Shown here: in pieces, positions 48,903-56,847 of the stretch
Position numbering within the stretch: the stretch's first letter is position 1
Layout of the letters: every line of letters starts with the position of its first letter
Assembly (NCBI RefSeq): GCF_024220175.1
Contig: NZ_CP098502.1
Coordinates: 3,600,514 to 3,664,513 of the forward strand
Direction: 5' to 3'
Length of the DNA: 64,000 nt
Source: Paraconexibacter antarcticus
GTDB lineage: Bacteria; Actinomycetota; Thermoleophilia; Solirubrobacterales; Solirubrobacteraceae
Notes under the pieces: model-generated
What the model was told of the DNA's origin: nothing
The model's database searches: none
Seen by the model: only the letters and a program-made list of their open reading frames with translations
Made by a program: the position numbers and the translations under genes

Positions 48903-49748
48903 CTACCCAGCGGTCGCCCCGGGAAGGGGTGCGGTTGTACTGCCGCGTTCAACTGCGGGCGCGGAGCCGTCGCCTGCCTCCCGCCGCCGCGCGCGCCGGC
49001 CGTCGAGCGCGGCGCAGCCGAGAACGACGACCGCGGGGGGCACGGTCGCCGGCAGCGTGTCGTAGTAGAGGAAGAGCTGGTCCCACGCGAGCGACAGCAG
49101 GACGAGGACCGGCGCCGCGAGCCACTGGGCCCGGCGCTCGGCGGCGAGGATCCCACCGACGACCGCGGCGGCGAAGAAGTCGCCGTAGCCGAGTCCCGCG
49201 AAGCCGAACGAGGCCGACTGCAGCTGCGGCAGCCCGGAGCCGGGCGAGGCGGCGACGAGGACGTCGTTGGCCGGCTGCAGGTTGTTCGAGAAGACGAGGA
49301 TCGAGTCGAGCATCGCCATCGCGACGACCGCGACCTTCAGGAGCGTCAGCGGCGCGACGCCCGCGACGAGCCGCCCCGCGGTGACGGCGGACCCGGCGAT
49401 GAGGATCGCCGTCGCCCCCTGCCCCCACTTCGTGTGCGGCGTCGCCCAGGCGACGGCGAGCAGCGGGGCGGCGAGCGCCGCGGCCGGCCACCGGGCCCGG
49501 TGGCCGGCCCAGCCGAGCGCGAGGGCGCAGCCGATCGGGACGAGGACGAGCGCCACCCAGGTCAGGACGTCCGCCGTCGACGGGATGAGCGTGATCGCCC
49601 CGATGACGACGGCGATCGACAGCGGCAGGACGAGGGCCCACGCCCCGGTGCGGAAGCGGGCCGCCCAGCGCGGCAGGCCGGCGGCCGGGAGCAGCACGCA
49701 CGCCGACTGCGCGACCGTGAGCACGAGGTTGTCCGACGAGAACCACAC
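48903..49748 (-). CDS. Nine-TM protein with presenilin/SPP hallmarks (putative GxGD intramembrane protease)
   Basis: 281 residues from the GTG at 49748. Nine hydrophobic segments are seen (about 6-25, 34-55, 61-81, 88-104, 111-133, 135-155, 180-202, 209-229, 235-248). TM6 carries Asp148 in AMAMLDSILVF, TM7 carries GLGYGD with Asp190, and TM9 begins PPAV (237-240). Aspartate in TM6, GxGD in TM7 and PAL in TM9 are the hallmarks of presenilin/signal-peptide-peptidase proteases. Deviations: the residue before Asp148 is Leu instead of Tyr, and PAV replaces PAL. The C-terminus is a charged, probably cytoplasmic tail. First gene of the operon with the acyl-CoA ligase and doxX. No family name is assigned from sequence alone. 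Confidence 0.7.
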   Translation of the reverse strand: MWFSSDNLVLTVAQSACVLLPAAGLPRWAARFRTGAWALVLPLSIAVVIGAITLIPSTADVLTWVALVLVPIGCALALGWAGHRARWPAAALAAPLLAVAWATPHTKWGQGATAILIAGSAVTAGRLVAGVAPLTLLKVAVVAMAMLDSILVFSNNLQPANDVLVAASPGSGLPQLQSASFGFAGLGYGDFFAAAVVGGILAAERRAQWLAAPVLVLLSLAWDQLFLYYDTLPATVPPAVVVLGCAALDGRRARRREAGDGSAPAVERGSTTAPLPGATAG

Positions 49749-49863
49749 CGGCGCCCATGGTGGCAGCGTTCGTGAGAGTCCATGAGAATCCGGGCGCCGG
49801 AGCCTCCGCGCGGGGCGGACGGGTCGCATGCTGGCGGTGCACCCCCACCAAGGAGTCCACCCG

Positions 49864-50337
49864 ATGCGCAAGATCCTGCTGGCCCTCACGGTCATGGCCA
49901 CCACCACCACCGCCGGCGTCGTCGTCCCCGCCGTCGCATCCACCTCGGCGCCGGCCAAGCCGACCGGCGCCAAGTGCGTCGCACGCGTCAACGCGTCCCC
50001 GAAGCTCTCGGCCGCGGGCAGGTCCGCCGCCGTGTCGGCCTGCACGACCCGTGCCGCCGCGATCCGCGACGCCCGCGCGACGCTGAAGGCCGCGCGCCAG
50101 ACCCGCCGCAGCGAGGTCACCGCCGCGCGCACCGCGTTCCGCACGAGCGTCAAGACGGCCAAGGCCGAGACGCAGCCACAGCGCCGCGCCGACGTCAAGG
50201 CGGCCCGCCACACCCGCAACGCCGCGATCCATGCGGCAAACGAGAAGTTCCGCACCGCCCGCCGCACCTACCGGCAGGCCGTCAGGGCCGCGAACAAGGC
50301 CTTCCGCACCGCGCTGAAGGCGGCCCGGACCGCCTGA
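49864..50337 (+). CDS. Secreted Ala/Arg/Lys-rich helical protein
   Basis: 157 residues from the ATG at 49864, with AAGGAG nine bases upstream. Signal peptide ends near AVASTSA. The mature chain is very basic and almost purely helical, with a loose repeat of the type AARxAFRT / AARHTRNAA / AANKAFRTALKAA spaced by 7-11 residues, histone-H1-like in composition. Only two cysteines (KCVARVN, SACTTRA) near the N-terminus. Function unknown. Divergent from the putative GxGD protease, ends at a strong hairpin. Confidence 0.75.
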   Translation: MRKILLALTVMATTTTAGVVVPAVASTSAPAKPTGAKCVARVNASPKLSAAGRSAAVSACTTRAAAIRDARATLKAARQTRRSEVTAARTAFRTSVKTAKAETQPQRRADVKAARHTRNAAIHAANEKFRTARRTYRQAVRAANKAFRTALKAARTA

Positions 50338-50353
50338 CCCGGAGGCATCCGGC

Positions 50354-50383
50354 GTGATCCGGCGGGCCCACCCGCCGGATCAC
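50354..50383. terminator. Bidirectional hairpin
   Basis: Perfect 13-bp stem GTGATCCGGCGGG with its complement and loop CCCA, between the convergent basic-protein gene and the S4-domain gene. Confidence 0.65.
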
Positions 50384-50387
50384 GGGT

Positions 50388-50780
50388 TCATCTCTCGCGT
50401 TGCGCGGCGCGCTCGGCCTCGAACTTCCGGCGGTCGCGCTTCGTCGGGCGCCCGCCGCGCCCGGGGACGGGCGGGCGGTCCATCGCGCGCTGGGCGGCGA
50501 ACGCCTCGCGCCGCGCGACCGAGTCCGGGTGCTCCTCGTAGAGCAGGACGGCCTCCTTCGCCGGCCCGCGGCGCTTCGCGGTGTCCTTCACGGTGAGCGT
50601 CACGCGCACGGGGCCGAGCGAGACCTCGAGCTCGTCTCCGGCCCGGACCTCCTTGCTCGGCTTCACGCGCACGCCGTTGATCGACACGCGGCCGCCGCTC
50701 ACCGCCTCCGCCGCGAGCGCGCGCGTCTTGCACAGGCGCGCGGCCCACAGCCACTTGTCCACGCGCACGGGGTCGGCCAT
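50388..50780 (-). CDS. S4-domain RNA-binding protein (Hsp15 type)
   Basis: 130 residues. The S4 domain opens VRVDKWLWAARLCKTRALAAEAV and continues VSINGVRVKPSKEVRAGD (shown in parts), the Hsp15 pattern. Hsp15 binds 50S subunits with stalled nascent chains and recycles them. The C-terminus is basic (GRGGRPTKRDRRKFEAERAA). Length and layout match the family. Confidence 0.9.
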   Translation of the reverse strand: MADPVRVDKWLWAARLCKTRALAAEAVSGGRVSINGVRVKPSKEVRAGDELEVSLGPVRVTLTVKDTAKRRGPAKEAVLLYEEHPDSVARREAFAAQRAMDRPPVPGRGGRPTKRDRRKFEAERAAQRER

Positions 50781-50812
50781 GCGCTGATCGTACGGCGAGG
50801 GCGACGGGGCGT

Positions 50813-50827
50813 CCCGCCGGCGGCGGG
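50813..50827 (-). terminator. Short hairpin after GGDEF gene
   Basis: CCCGCC/GGCGGG with a 3-base loop, 15 bases past the cyclase stop. Weak candidate. Confidence 0.3.
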
Positions 50828-50841
50828 CGGCCCGGACGTGC

Positions 50842-51840
50842 TCAGCGCGTTCCGGAGCGGCGCGTCGTGGCGCGCTCGCGCTTACGCGCGTACATCGCGC
50901 GGTCCGCGCGGGCGAGGGCGGAGCGCACGTCGTCCCCCGCCTCGGTGACGGCGACGCCGACGGTCACGCCGACGTCGAGGACCCGGCCGTCGACCTCGTA
51001 CGGCCAGTCGAGCGCGAGCTCGAGGCGCCGGGCGAGGTCGGGGACGGACACGGTGCCCGGGAGGGCCTCGGCGACGACGGCGAACTCGTCGCCGCCCAGC
51101 CGGGCGACGGTGTCCTGCACGCGGGTCGCGCCGAGCAGCCGGCGGACGACCTCCTGCAGCACGAGGTCCCCGGCGTCGTGGCCGTGGGTGTCGTTCACGC
51201 CCTTGAACCCGTCGACGTCCGCGACGGCGACGAGCACGTCGCCCTGGCTGCGCAGCTGCCGCGCGAAGGCCTGGGCGAGGCGGTCGGAGAGGACGAGCCG
51301 GTTCACGGCGCCGGTGAGCGGGTCGTGCGAGGCGGCGTGCCCGAGGTCGGCGGCGATCCGCTTCAGCTCGATCTGGGAGACGACCTGCTCGGCGAGGTCC
51401 TCGAAGCGCGCGACCTGCTCCTCGGAGATCTCCCGGGGCTGCTCGTCCCACGCGCAGAGCGTCCCGATGACGTCGCCGGCGGCGGTCCGGAGCGGCACCG
51501 ACGCGTAGAAGCGCAGCGGCGCGGGCGGGTGGACGAAGGACGAGTAGGCGAAGAGGGGCTCCAGGGTGGCGTCCCGGCAGATGATGCGCTGCTCGCCCTC
51601 GACGACGAGGCGGCAGAGGGAGTCCTCGCGCGGGTGGTTGCCGAGCGGCGCGTTCTCCCCCGCGACCCGGTGCTGGAGGTGGTCGTCGAGGATGTGCACA
51701 CCGACCGAGGCGGCGCCGGTGACGTACGAGCCGACGCGCGCGAGCGCGGTGAGACCGGGGTCGCCCGCGCGATCGAGCACGCCGAGGCGACCGATCGCCT
51801 CGAGGCGCCGGCGGTCGTCCTCGGTCTCGGGCGCGGCCAT
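50842..51840 (-). CDS. GAF-GGDEF diguanylate cyclase
   Basis: 332 residues from the ATG at 51840. A GAF-like sensor (about 15-155, with VGVHILDDHLQHRVAGEN and FYASVPLRTAAGDVIGTL) precedes a GGDEF domain: HDPLTGAVNRL, DVDGFKGVNDTHGHDAGD and the active-site RLGGDEFAVV with all five signature residues, so it should make c-di-GMP from two GTP. No RxxD inhibitory site is visible five residues before GGDEF. No TM, so cytoplasmic. Signal unknown. Possible partner of the PilZ protein at 45 kb. Confidence 0.92.
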   Translation of the reverse strand: MAAPETEDDRRRLEAIGRLGVLDRAGDPGLTALARVGSYVTGAASVGVHILDDHLQHRVAGENAPLGNHPREDSLCRLVVEGEQRIICRDATLEPLFAYSSFVHPPAPLRFYASVPLRTAAGDVIGTLCAWDEQPREISEEQVARFEDLAEQVVSQIELKRIAADLGHAASHDPLTGAVNRLVLSDRLAQAFARQLRSQGDVLVAVADVDGFKGVNDTHGHDAGDLVLQEVVRRLLGATRVQDTVARLGGDEFAVVAEALPGTVSVPDLARRLELALDWPYEVDGRVLDVGVTVGVAVTEAGDDVRSALARADRAMYARKRERATTRRSGTR

Positions 51841-51883
51841 CACGTGACACTTATCGGCGTCTCCGCACGCCCCTTGACCCTTG

Positions 51884-51899
51884 TGTGACGTCCCTCACG
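51884..51899. promoter_or_regulatory. CRP-like binding site
   Basis: TGTGA-CGTCCC-TCACG, 9 of 10 matches to the TGTGA-N6-TCACA consensus, in the divergent region between the cyclase and the acyl-CoA ligase genes, 44 bases before the ligase start. An actinobacterial Crp could control the ligase. Only a pattern match. Confidence 0.4.
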
Positions 51900-51942
51900 T
51901 AGGCTGGCCGGGTCCACGCCCCCCGTCCGAGGAGCCCCTGCC

Positions 51943-53514
51943 GTGCCCGCCGCCGACCCCGCCGTCGTCCCCGCCCCGTCGAGCACCGTCGGTCGCATCC
52001 TCGAGCGCAGCGCCCGCCGCGACCCCGAGCGGCTCGCGCTGACGTTCTCGGACCGGCGCTGGACGTACGCCGAGCTCGACGCCGCCGTGGGCCGCGTCGC
52101 CGGGCGGCTGCTCGGCCTCGGCCTGGAGTCCGGTGATCGCGTCGCGGCCTTCGGGAAGAACTCGGACGCCTACGTCGTGCTCTACCTCGCGTGCGCGCGG
52201 GCCGGGCTCGTGCACGTCCCGGTGAACTTCAACGCGCGCGGCGACGAGCTCACCTACCTGCTCACGCAGTCGGAGCCGAAGGTCGCGTTCGTCGACCCGG
52301 CCCTCGACGAGGCCGTCGACGCGCTCGGGGACGCCGTGGGCGGCCTGCGCCGGGCCGTGCTGCGCGACGACGTCCTCGCGTGGGCGCGCGACGCCTCGGC
52401 GCCGGTGCACGTGGAGGACGGCGTGCGCGACGAGGACCTCGTGCAGCTCCTCTACACCTCGGGCACGACCTCGCGGCCCAAGGGCGCGATGCTCACCCAC
52501 CGCGCGCTCGTGCACCACTACGCATCCGTCATCGCCGCCTGCGACATCGATCGCGCGGACGTCCTGCTCCACGCGCTGCCGCTCTACCACTCGGCGCAGA
52601 TGCACGTGTTCGTCATCCCCGGCCTCGCGGTCGGGGCGGCGAACCACATCGTCGAGGCCCCCGACCTCGGCGACATCATGGAGCGGGTGCCGCGCGACGG
52701 CGTCACCTCGCTGTTCTTCCCGCCGACGGTCTGGGTCGGCGTCTCCCAGCACCCGGGCGTTGCCGCGGGCGCGCTCGACGGGCTGGCGAAGGCCTACTAC
52801 GGCGCCTCGATCATGCCGGTGCCCGTCCTGCAGAAGCTCCGCGCCGCGCTCCCGGAGGTCGGCTTCTACAACTGCTTCGGCCAGTCCGAGATCGGCCCGC
52901 TCGCGACCGTCCTGCGTCCCGAGGAGCACGAGGCGCGGCCGGACTCGGTCGGTCGCGCGGTCCTCTTCGTCGAGACGCGGGTCGTCGACGACGCGATGCA
53001 GGACGTCGCCCCCGGGGAGCTCGGCGAGGTCGTCTACCGCTCGCCGCAGCTCTGCGTCGGGTACTGGGGCAAGCCCGAGGCCACGGCGGAGGCGTTCGTC
53101 GACGGCTGGTTCCGGTCGGGTGATCTCGTGCGCGCCGACGAGGAGGGATACCTCTTCGTCGTCGACCGCATCAAGGACGTCATCAACACCGGCGGGGTGC
53201 TCGTCGCGTCGCGTGAGGTCGAGGACGCCCTCTACGCGCACCCCGCCGTCGCCGAGGTCGCGGTCATCGGCGTCCCCCACGAGCGCTGGATCGAGGCGAT
53301 CACCGCGGTCGTCGTCCTGAGCGACGCGGCCGATCCCGACGAGCTCATCGCGTTCGCGAAGGAGCGGCTGTCGGGCCTGAAGGTGCCGAAGGCGGTGCAC
53401 GTCGTCGACGAGCTGCCGAAGAACCCCTCGGGCAAGCTCCTCAAGCGGGAGCTGCGGCTGCGGATCGGCGGGACGGAGTCGGCGATCGGCGGATCCGGGC
53501 ACCGGGACGAGTGA
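51943..53514 (+). CDS. Long-chain acyl-CoA synthetase (AMP-forming)
   Basis: 523 residues, GTG start with GAGGAG about 11 bases upstream. ANL motifs: LLYTSGTTSRPKGAMLTH, YNCFGQSEIGPLAT, the RSGDLVRADEEGYLFVVDR hinge and the C-terminal Lys in NPSGKLLKRE, all intact. Shares the fold but only moderate similarity with the ligase at 47 kb. It makes acyl-CoA for degradation or secondary lipids; specificity unknown. Stands alone between a divergent cyclase and a secreted peptidase. Confidence 0.93.
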   Translation: MPAADPAVVPAPSSTVGRILERSARRDPERLALTFSDRRWTYAELDAAVGRVAGRLLGLGLESGDRVAAFGKNSDAYVVLYLACARAGLVHVPVNFNARGDELTYLLTQSEPKVAFVDPALDEAVDALGDAVGGLRRAVLRDDVLAWARDASAPVHVEDGVRDEDLVQLLYTSGTTSRPKGAMLTHRALVHHYASVIAACDIDRADVLLHALPLYHSAQMHVFVIPGLAVGAANHIVEAPDLGDIMERVPRDGVTSLFFPPTVWVGVSQHPGVAAGALDGLAKAYYGASIMPVPVLQKLRAALPEVGFYNCFGQSEIGPLATVLRPEEHEARPDSVGRAVLFVETRVVDDAMQDVAPGELGEVVYRSPQLCVGYWGKPEATAEAFVDGWFRSGDLVRADEEGYLFVVDRIKDVINTGGVLVASREVEDALYAHPAVAEVAVIGVPHERWIEAITAVVVLSDAADPDELIAFAKERLSGLKVPKAVHVVDELPKNPSGKLLKRELRLRIGGTESAIGGSGHRDE

Positions 53515-53607
53515 CGCGCCGCCGGATCTGACGCGTTTCCGGTGCGACGGGCCTCGGACATGTGTCCGCCCGTCGTCGGGCGCCCGGGACGGGAGTACAT
53601 TCCGCCG

Positions 53608-55158
53608 GTGCGAAACCACCGTCCCCTCCTGGCCGCGCTGGCCGTCGCCGTCGCGACGAGCCTCTCCGCGGCGCCCGCCCTCGCGACGCCGGGCACGAGC
53701 CACAAGCGCGTCTGCGGCCCGGCGAACGTCCACTTCGCGAGCTGCCACGCGGAGGTCGTCACGAACGCCGACCTCACGCCGCTGGCCTCGACGAGCTACC
53801 AGTCGGGCTACGCGCCGGCCGACCTCGTCAGCGCCTACAAGCTCCCGGCCGCGCCGGCGAGCGGCACCCCGACCGTCGCAATCGTCGACGCCTACGACGC
53901 GCCGAACCTCGAGGCGGACCTCGGCGTCTACCGCGCGCAGTTCGGCCTGGCCGCCTGCACGACGACGAACGGCTGCTTCAAGAAGGTCAACCAGAACGGC
54001 GTGCAGGGGAGCTACCCCGCCGCGGACACCGGCTGGGCGCAGGAGACGTCGCTCGACGTCGACATGGTCTCGGCGATCTGCCCGGCCTGCCGGATCCTCG
54101 TCGTCGAGGCGAACTCGTCGAGCCTCGGCGACCTCGGCGCCGCGGTGAACACCGCCGCGGGCTCCCCGGGCGTCATCGCGGTCTCCAACAGCTACGGCGG
54201 CAACGACGGCAGCTACGCGCCGAGCTACGAGACGGCGTACTACAAGCACCCGGGCATCGACATCACCGTGAGCTCCGGTGACAGCGGGTACGGCGGGAAC
54301 ACCGGCAGCACGGTCGAGTTCCCGGCCTCCTCGCAGTACGTCACCGCCGTGGGCGGGACGAGGCTCGTGCGCAACACCGCCGTCACCCGTGGCTGGTCGG
54401 AGAGCGCGTGGACCGGCGCCGGCAGCGGCTGCTCGGCGTACGTCTCCAAGCCCGCGTGGCAGACCGACCCGAGCTGCCCCAAGCGGATGGTCGCCGACGT
54501 CTCCGCCGTCGCCGACCCGGCGACCGGCGTCGCGGTCTACGACAGCTACGGCTCGTCGAACGGGGCGAACTGGTTCGTCTTCGGCGGCACGAGCGTCGCG
54601 TCGCCGATCGTCGCAGCGGTCGACGCCCTCGCCGGCGGCCGCGCCGGTACCGCCGCCGCGCCGACGTACGGCCAGTACGCGTACACGCACGGCGCCGACT
54701 TCTTCGACGTGAGCGGCGGCACGAACTCGACGAGCGGCTGCACGTTCGCGTACTTCTGCACCGGCCTCGCCGGCTACGACGGCCCGACGGGTGTCGGCTC
54801 GCCGAACGGCGCCGGCACCGGCAGCACGACGCCGCCGCCCCCGCCCGCGCCGACGTTCTCGCTGACGGCATCCCCGACGAGCCGGTCGATCGTGCGGGGC
54901 GGGTCGACGTCGTACACGGCGACCGTCACGCCGGCCAACGGCTACGCCTCGAGCACCACGGTCTCGATCAGCGGGGCGCCGCAGGGCGTGACGATCACCG
55001 GGTCCCCCACGACGCTCGCGGGCGGCAGCGGGTCGGCGACCTTCGGCGTCGCGGCCTCCACCACCACGAAGGTCGGCTCCTACACGCTGACCATCACGGC
55101 CGGCGGCGGCGGGATCACGCAGTCGGCGACCGTCACGCTCCAGATCAAGCGGAAGTAG
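53608..55158 (+). CDS. Secreted S53 (sedolisin) serine-carboxyl peptidase
   Basis: 516 residues from a GTG at 53608 that directly precedes a signal peptide (cleavage near ALATPG). Catalytic Glu146 and Asp150 in ETSLDVDM, oxyanion Asp225 in SSGDSGYGG and nucleophile Ser329 in FGGTSVASP match sedolisin. Unlike fungal or Pseudomonas sedolisins there is hardly any propeptide, only about 60 residues before the core. After a Pro-rich linker (TTPPPPPAPTF) a ~95-residue Ig-like domain ends the protein. Activity at acidic pH is typical of the family. Cysteine pairs (CTTTNGC, ICPACR) suggest disulfides. Confidence 0.92.
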   Translation: MRNHRPLLAALAVAVATSLSAAPALATPGTSHKRVCGPANVHFASCHAEVVTNADLTPLASTSYQSGYAPADLVSAYKLPAAPASGTPTVAIVDAYDAPNLEADLGVYRAQFGLAACTTTNGCFKKVNQNGVQGSYPAADTGWAQETSLDVDMVSAICPACRILVVEANSSSLGDLGAAVNTAAGSPGVIAVSNSYGGNDGSYAPSYETAYYKHPGIDITVSSGDSGYGGNTGSTVEFPASSQYVTAVGGTRLVRNTAVTRGWSESAWTGAGSGCSAYVSKPAWQTDPSCPKRMVADVSAVADPATGVAVYDSYGSSNGANWFVFGGTSVASPIVAAVDALAGGRAGTAAAPTYGQYAYTHGADFFDVSGGTNSTSGCTFAYFCTGLAGYDGPTGVGSPNGAGTGSTTPPPPPAPTFSLTASPTSRSIVRGGSTSYTATVTPANGYASSTTVSISGAPQGVTITGSPTTLAGGSGSATFGVAASTTTKVGSYTLTITAGGGGITQSATVTLQIKRK

Positions 55159-55266
55159 CCAGACCCGGGGCCTCGGCCCCGTCGCCTGCTCGACGAGGCC
55201 GCAGACCTGGCGGCGACGATCCTCGGGACGGTAGGTTCCGCGCCAACGATCTGAGGGGGCCGAGGC

Positions 55267-55359
55267 GTGGACGTGGATGTGAACGAAGGGAGCGGCGGCA
55301 AGGCGGAGTACGAGCGCCGCCCGGTGCTCGCCGCGCTCGCGCGGCAGACGCCGAAGTGA
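55267..55359 (+). CDS. Possible 30-aa ORF upstream of dipeptidase
   Basis: GTG at 55267, ending two bases before the M19 start codon. It encodes VDVDVNEGSGGKAEYERRPV followed by LAALARQTPK, a soluble charged peptide. GAGGGGG stands ~11 bases upstream. Could be a leader peptide or a chance frame; the rest of 55159-55360 shows nothing else. Confidence 0.3.
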   Translation: MDVDVNEGSGGKAEYERRPVLAALARQTPK

Positions 55360-55360
55360 C

Positions 55361-56536
55361 ATGAAGGTCGTCGATCTCCACGCCCACTACCCGATGCACC
55401 TCCTCCCGGAGGCGCCCGGCGACCCGCTCGCCCTGCTCACCCGGGGCGACCGCGGGGACCGCTGGCGGGACCGGGCGAACATGATGCTCGTGCGGGCGGC
55501 GAGCCGCGTCGCCAACTACCAGACGGTGACCTCGGGGCCGGGCGTCACCGTCGAGCGGATGCTCGAGGGCGACGTCGCCGTCTGCTGCTCGGCGCTCTAC
55601 TCGCCGTTCGACGAGTGGGACCTGACGAAGTGGCGCCGCGGGGAGCCGCCGGACCCGACGTACTTCGCGACGCTCGAGCGTCACATCGACGTCGTCGAGC
55701 AGCGCATCGCCGAGCACCATCTCGGGCAGGCGGTCGTCGCCCACTCGCTCGCGGAGCTCGACGCCGCGCTGCAGGAGGGGACGCTCGCCCTGCTGCACAC
55801 CGTCGAGGGCGGCTTCCACGTCGGCGAGGACCCGGCGGCGATCGACCGCAACACGACCCGGCTGGCCGAGCGCGGCATCGTGGCGCTCACCGTGGCGCAC
55901 CTCATCTTCCGCGGGGTCGCGACGAACGCGCCGGCCCTCCCGTTCATGCCGGACTGGCTCTACCACGTCGTCTTCCGCCAGCCGCACGACGTCGGGCTGA
56001 CCGACCTCGGCGAGGCGCTCGTGCGCGCGATGGTCCGCGAGCGCATCACCGTCGACATCACGCACATGAGCCGGGCGTCGCTGCGGGACACGTTCGCGCT
56101 GCTCGACGAGCTCGACCCCGAGCGGACGGTGCCGGTCATCGCCTCGCACATGGCCTGCCGGTTCGGGCACCTCGACTACAACCTCACGGACGACACGATC
56201 GCCCGCGTCGCCGAGCGCGGCGGCGCCCTCGGCGTCATCTTCTGCGACCACTACGTCGGCGACGGCATCGTCCGCGGCCGGACGACGTCGATCGACCAGA
56301 CCGTCGAGGCGATGGGAAGGCACATCGACCGGGTCGCCCGGGTGACGGGCGGGCACGACCACGCCGCCCTCGGCTCCGACCTCGACGGCTACATCAAGCC
56401 GATGCTCGCCGGGCTCGAGCACATGGGCCGCATGCGGGAGCTGTCGGCGGCGCTCGCGGCCCGGTACGGCGACGACGTCGCGGAGCGGATCTGCTCGGCG
56501 AACGCCCTGCGCGTGCTGCGCGCCGGGTGGCGCTGA
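55361..56536 (+). CDS. M19-family membrane dipeptidase-like metallohydrolase
   Basis: 391 residues, TIM-barrel amidohydrolase. Metal-binding HxH at VVDLHAHYP (His7, His9), the Glu bridge in LLHTVEGGFH, IASHMACR, HYVGDG and the Asp in ALGSDLDGYI are the renal-dipeptidase signature. Members cleave dipeptides, including D-amino-acid ones. No signal peptide, so cytoplasmic. A tryptophan-rich insert (DEWDLTKWRRGEPPDP) is not typical. Follows the sedolisin gene by 202 bases on the same strand. Confidence 0.85.
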   Translation: MKVVDLHAHYPMHLLPEAPGDPLALLTRGDRGDRWRDRANMMLVRAASRVANYQTVTSGPGVTVERMLEGDVAVCCSALYSPFDEWDLTKWRRGEPPDPTYFATLERHIDVVEQRIAEHHLGQAVVAHSLAELDAALQEGTLALLHTVEGGFHVGEDPAAIDRNTTRLAERGIVALTVAHLIFRGVATNAPALPFMPDWLYHVVFRQPHDVGLTDLGEALVRAMVRERITVDITHMSRASLRDTFALLDELDPERTVPVIASHMACRFGHLDYNLTDDTIARVAERGGALGVIFCDHYVGDGIVRGRTTSIDQTVEAMGRHIDRVARVTGGHDHAALGSDLDGYIKPMLAGLEHMGRMRELSAALAARYGDDVAERICSANALRVLRAGWR

Positions 56537-56616
56537 GCCCGGCCTGTCGCCGCGCCCGTGTCTGGGAGCCGCCGTGCACGGGGAGGGTCGCAGGGCGCCG
56601 CGGCGAACTCCCCGGC

Positions 56617-56793
56617 ATGGTCCTCACCGCCCTCATCCTCGGCCTCGTCGCCGTCGTGATCAGCGCGATCGGCGTGCGCGAGACCTTCCGCCGCCTCGGG
56701 CTCGACCTCCGCGAGACGCTCCTGTGGTTCGGCCTCGCCGAGATCCCGGCGCCCGAGGTCCCGCGCCGCAACCGCGCCCTCGTCGAGCTGTAG
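56617..56793 (+). CDS. Small single-TM protein, 58 aa
   Basis: MVLTALILGLVAVVISAIGV forms one TM at the N-terminus, followed by a basic amphipathic stretch RETFRRLGLDLRETLLWFGL and a short charged tail. No ribosome site is obvious, and no family is recognised. Codon use agrees with the genome. It lies alone between the dipeptidase and LLM genes. Confidence 0.5.
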   Translation: MVLTALILGLVAVVISAIGVRETFRRLGLDLRETLLWFGLAEIPAPEVPRRNRALVEL

Positions 56794-56847
56794 CGCCGCG
56801 CGCCGTCCGGGGCGCGCGCGGGCGGCCGGGCGCTAGCCTCGGGCGTC

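Noticed and set aside
48903..49748. Membrane protein as a prepilin peptidase for the Tad pilus
   Set aside because: Prepilin peptidases also have a GxGD but with a GxGDxK context and a different first Asp; here nine helices and the PAV motif fit presenilin better.
51895..55362. Minus-strand open frame of about 1150 codons
   Set aside because: Opposite to the acyl-CoA ligase and sedolisin genes; composition is Arg/Val/Asp-rich without any domain.
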